From assembly GCF_901933205.1 (NCBI RefSeq), contig NC_044601.1:44489376-44553375 (forward strand): DNA of 64,000 nt, read 5' to 3'. This DNA is from Camarhynchus parvulus. Its lineage: Eukaryota > Chordata > Aves > Passeriformes > Thraupidae. Under the pieces are notes generated by a model that ran no database searches, was not told the DNA's origin, and worked only from the letters and a program-made list of their open reading frames with translations. Position 1 is the stretch's first letter. Every line of letters starts with the position of its first letter. The position numbers and the translations under genes are program-made. This document shows, one piece after another, positions 60,318-64,000 of the stretch.

Positions 60318-63300
60318 ATAGCTCCTAGAATATAAAGTGAGGTTAATAATCGGGGTAGTCTGGTCTCATGAAAGATGTTATCTATATGATACACCACCTG
60401 AGAATCAGAGAAGTGATGCTCTGCAGCACCCAGAAGGGCAGGCTGAATTCTCCACGGACAGCAAGGGCACACTCAGTAAAAAGAAGGAAGAAACTGCAGG
60501 CCTTGAATCTTAATCCTACTTAAAACGCTGAATGCTGCAATTGTGTTACCTATTGTTGCTAACAGTGGCTAATAGAGGCAGAAAGATATGATGATTCACA
60601 TGTGATGTGGAAAATTATGAGTACAGGAGAGGAAAATTTCCACAGCATACAAACAGTAACACATCAATGAACATGCATGCACAGAGTATATCATACTATC
60701 CCAAGGTTAATCAAGAAAACTGTGGATGTTACTGAAGATGTGTAACAAAACACTTCAGAGAAAAAAAAATTGAATTATTGAAGACATGTTCTAAAAGAAG
60801 GCAGGATAATATCAAAAAGCTTTTAATTATTTACACTTTATTGCACTGAGTCTATAAGATGTGTCATGTTTTGTCTCCTAGCTGGGCTATGTAGAGAGAG
60901 CAATCACCAAAATAACACCCCCAGCAATTTGTCTCCCATCAAACGTATGGTTAAATAGATCCCATTCCTCATTTACAAGTGACATTTCACACAGAAGTGA
61001 CTTTCTGAAAAGGAACCTCCTGGGAAAATAGGTTCATGATCACTGATCTGAGTCTGCATATGCACAGCGGGCAGCTAAAAGGGTGTTATTCAGAAATATA
61101 TCTTATTATTTAAAGCAAATGAGCCTCATGCCATCTTTATCATTGTGAAATATGGTACTGCTTCTCTGACTTTTGTTTTTAAGTACTATTCTGATAGCTA
61201 GTTGGGCATACTCCATTCTGTACTATTGGGCTATGATTCCTTTGACACAGACAAAATGTTAAATTTTTTCCACGATGCTCTCACACATTCTCTCCCGCTC
61301 ATCCCCCACCAGCCGTGAGGTAAACCTTACGTAACTGCAGCATGGCAGTGATGTTTGGCTTTCCACAGACGTTGGCAAGTCTCATTTTTATTAAGGAGAT
61401 TACACCCACTTAAATAATCTGCATTTTACTGATATATTTAAGTGTATGTTTAGATTAGACCAGAGAACATATTTTATTCATTGTGGAGAAATTAGAACCC
61501 AGGTGTGATATTTCAGTTCTTGCCTGGACTTTAAGTGTGTCTCTTGGCTATTTGCTTCCAGTAAGGTGGATGCTTGCCTGGGGGAAATCCTACTGAAAAG
61601 TAAGGACCTGCAGGTATTCTCCCTCCAGTCCTTTGCTCCTGCCCAGATCTCAGGCCCCAGCCTCTCCATTTCCTGGCAGCATTTCAGGGATCGTGTACCT
61701 TCACTACCCTGATAAAGGCACAGCACACTGGGTGTGCACCTTGCACCTTGGTACACATTTCTCAGGAACCACAGATGGGAGTGCTGGTTCTTTCCTTGAT
61801 GAAACAAAATTTGAAGTTTTTAGTTGAAAGACTAGCAACAAAAATGTATTAGTAAAATAAATTTTAAATCACAACTGTAGCTAAAATTTAAAATGTGTTT
61901 AACAGTCTATTAAATAATGCTTGGCAATGCATGGTGGGGGGCTGGATCTTATAGCTGTCTGAGACTACATATTGCTGCTCTTTCATGAGTTCATCAGCAA
62001 GCTGCTGCCTGGCCTGACAACATAATGCCTGTCAGAGGAGATAAAGGCTGCAATTATCCACATAGATTAGTAAAGCCATGATTCCTGAGTTGTAACATGG
62101 GTGGTATAGAGTCCACAACTGATAGATAAATGATGCCAAGGACAGACTGATTAGCAATGTATTGTGCACTAGCATGTTGCATCTTCTAAGTTCAAAATAT
62201 CGTGAATTCAGCATGAAGGTTTCAAACAACTAATAGGGGCCTACATGGAATGCTCTTTTGAAAAAAGCGAAAATGTTATAATTCCTTTTTTTTTTTTATT
62301 TTACTCTATCAGAATCACAAAATCTAGGGTGCCCTTGTCTATTTCTCTTGAGCCATGAAAATCCCAGCCTAAAACTTTTTTTAAAAGCCCTGAGATATTC
62401 TACTCTAAGCATGCACTTCTTTCAAGCACATCACTTTTGCACATCTATAAGTGTGTCTACAGAGAGGCAAGCACATGCTGCCATCCCATGTTTCTAATTT
62501 CCCACAACAGGTAACGGTGGAAGTTCCTGAGACCTGGCCATGACGTGTGGATGTCCTTTCCTCATTGCTGCTGCTATTTCCTTTTCTTTCATGTTTTTCA
62601 GTGTCCTTTCCTCAGGAACAAATTCATTTAGTTAATAAGCACTGAATTTAGGGAATTTGTTGTAGGCTCCTCAGAGGGGATGGAGCCCTGATGTATACAA
62701 GCATTGATAAGCCCAAATTCATCCTCAATGACAAAGGTACATTCATCTTCTAGAAAGAAAATTACAATCTAAATTTATCTGAAGTCAACAGTAAAGATCA
62801 TCTGAATAGAGTGTTTAAGTTGCAAACTCATTTTCTGAACAGTGTGGAATCTTATTAACATGTCTGAGGGAAAGAAAACCACTGATATGAGATTCTGACC
62901 ATCAAGCATTCACAAAATTCATTTAATTCAGAAAGATGGAAACACATGAACACAAGAATTTCAAGTGAAAGTGGCTTTCCTTCTTTCTGCCTTGTAAACA
63001 TCTCTGGTGACTTAAAAACTTGATGTGTGCATGTGTCCAGCAAAAGTTTGCATATGTGTGCATGCACACACTGCACACACACACACATACCTGCTCAAAT
63101 GAGTACCTGACAGGCTTTCGTTTCTGACAGGCAACATCAAACTCGATACAGAGCAGTTGTGACATGCTCACATCTGGCATGCAGGTCCAGGAAGCTGACA
63201 TGATATTCGCATTCTGCTGGAATGGGGAATGAAGTGATTTTTTTTTCCTGTCTTGAGGAATTGATTTTTATGGAAGGCTTTTCTCCACTGGGATCATGTG

Positions 63301-64000
63301 TGCAGTCTGTAACATCTAGCATGAGTTCATGCCTGAAAACTACTACCAAGGGTTTTGTATCTTGCTGCTGGCACTCAAGTTTTCCATAAAAACAAATATT
63401 GTGATTAGCTTTCATTTGAACAAATATTGTGATTACCTTTAATTTTCTACTTCAGCCAGGGATGCTACTTCTGCCAAGCAAACACAAAGGTCAATGTGCT
63501 GTGTACAGGAATTGCACAATTGTTATAGAAATCTTCATGAGCTGTTGTTGAAGATAAAAAAACACCATGAACTTTTCTCATTATGTGTGCTGTATTAGTT
63601 GGAAAGATCCCAAGATTTCACAACGTTGCAAGCATGTCCAATGCATGCAATAGCCTAGTTCTGCATTTGAGAGCAGCAGCCTCCTATCCTTCAGCAGCAC
63701 TCTGACACTACTTTCCAAGCTCCCTCTCTTCTTCTTCAAAGCTCCCAGATTTTGAAACTGAAGTAATTAATCAGTTAGGGATCAATCACTAGTAAAATTT
63801 TATCAATATTTTCTCATCCGAAATTTTCAAAACCAATCGAAGGTAATAATCTTGCTTCAGCTGTGGTTCTTGAAATTCCCATACCTGTGAAATATGGACT
63901 CACCTCAGTACTGCCTGGCTAAAGAATTTTGGTTTTTAGAAGTCATGTCAAGACATGTCCCATGCTGATTTAAAAACACAAGAGAAAGATGGCTGTGAAT
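60318..64000. other. Non-coding stretch to window end
   Basis: No recognised gene or repeat family. It contains a (CA)7 run at 63074-63087 and a 28-bp partial duplication at 63391-63440. The frame at 61478-61807 (minus, 109 codons) has no family motif. Confidence 0.45.
63391..63440. repeat. 28-bp partial tandem duplication
   Basis: AACAAATATTGTGATTA begins at 63391 and again at 63419. The copies then differ (GCTTT versus CCTTT). A small tandem duplication. Confidence 0.85.

Noticed and set aside
1..64000. CRISPR array, operons, phage or plasmid modules
   Set aside because: No spaced identical repeats, no compact gene arrays, and clear vertebrate retroelements throughout. The window is avian nuclear DNA.

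Overview
The window reads as about 64 kb of songbird (passerine) nuclear DNA and looks intergenic or deep-intronic. The evidence is its interspersed repeats. There are six chicken-repeat-1 (CR1) LINE insertions on both strands. One short element has a tRNA-Ile-like head and a CR1-like tail, the architecture known for the passerine SINE TguSINE1. Three LTR-retrotransposon LTRs or LTR pieces resemble families common in songbird genomes. Family names come from memory of the consensus sequences, not from a search.

No complete protein-coding gene is supported. Open frames are short (longest 206 codons), overlap on both strands, lack family motifs, and are what AT-rich non-coding DNA gives by chance. 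Two short protein-like segments next to plausible splice acceptors are listed as low-confidence candidate terminal exons: 1747-2013 (+) and 46955-47131 (-).

Layout. 0-5.6 kb: an old reverse-transcriptase fragment, then non-coding DNA with the first candidate exon. 5.6-6.6 kb: two CR1 pieces in opposite orientation with their 3' ends pointing outward. 8.7-12.0 kb: two minus-strand CR1 3' ends. 12-24.7 kb: non-coding DNA with an (AAAC)n microsatellite and an extreme G/T-only tract. 24.7-25.3 kb: a solo LTR. 28.7-29.65 kb: a CR1 split by a nested solo LTR. 30.4 kb: the tRNA-derived SINE. 33.0-35.6 kb: a 2.5-kb CR1 copy running from endonuclease to the 3' end, broken and with a destroyed catalytic motif. 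42.9-43.4 kb: a partial LTR. 44.0-46.7 kb: a 269-bp inverted duplication, about 95.5% identical and free of indels, around a 2.1-kb spacer. 46.7-64 kb: non-coding DNA with several hairpins, a cluster of nuclear-receptor half-sites and a G-quadruplex-type run.

Nothing here forms a pathway or operon. The features most worth following are the inverted duplication, the half-site cluster at 56.45-56.66 kb, the two candidate exons, and the nested retroelement layers that date the locus. I did not find a new multi-gene system.
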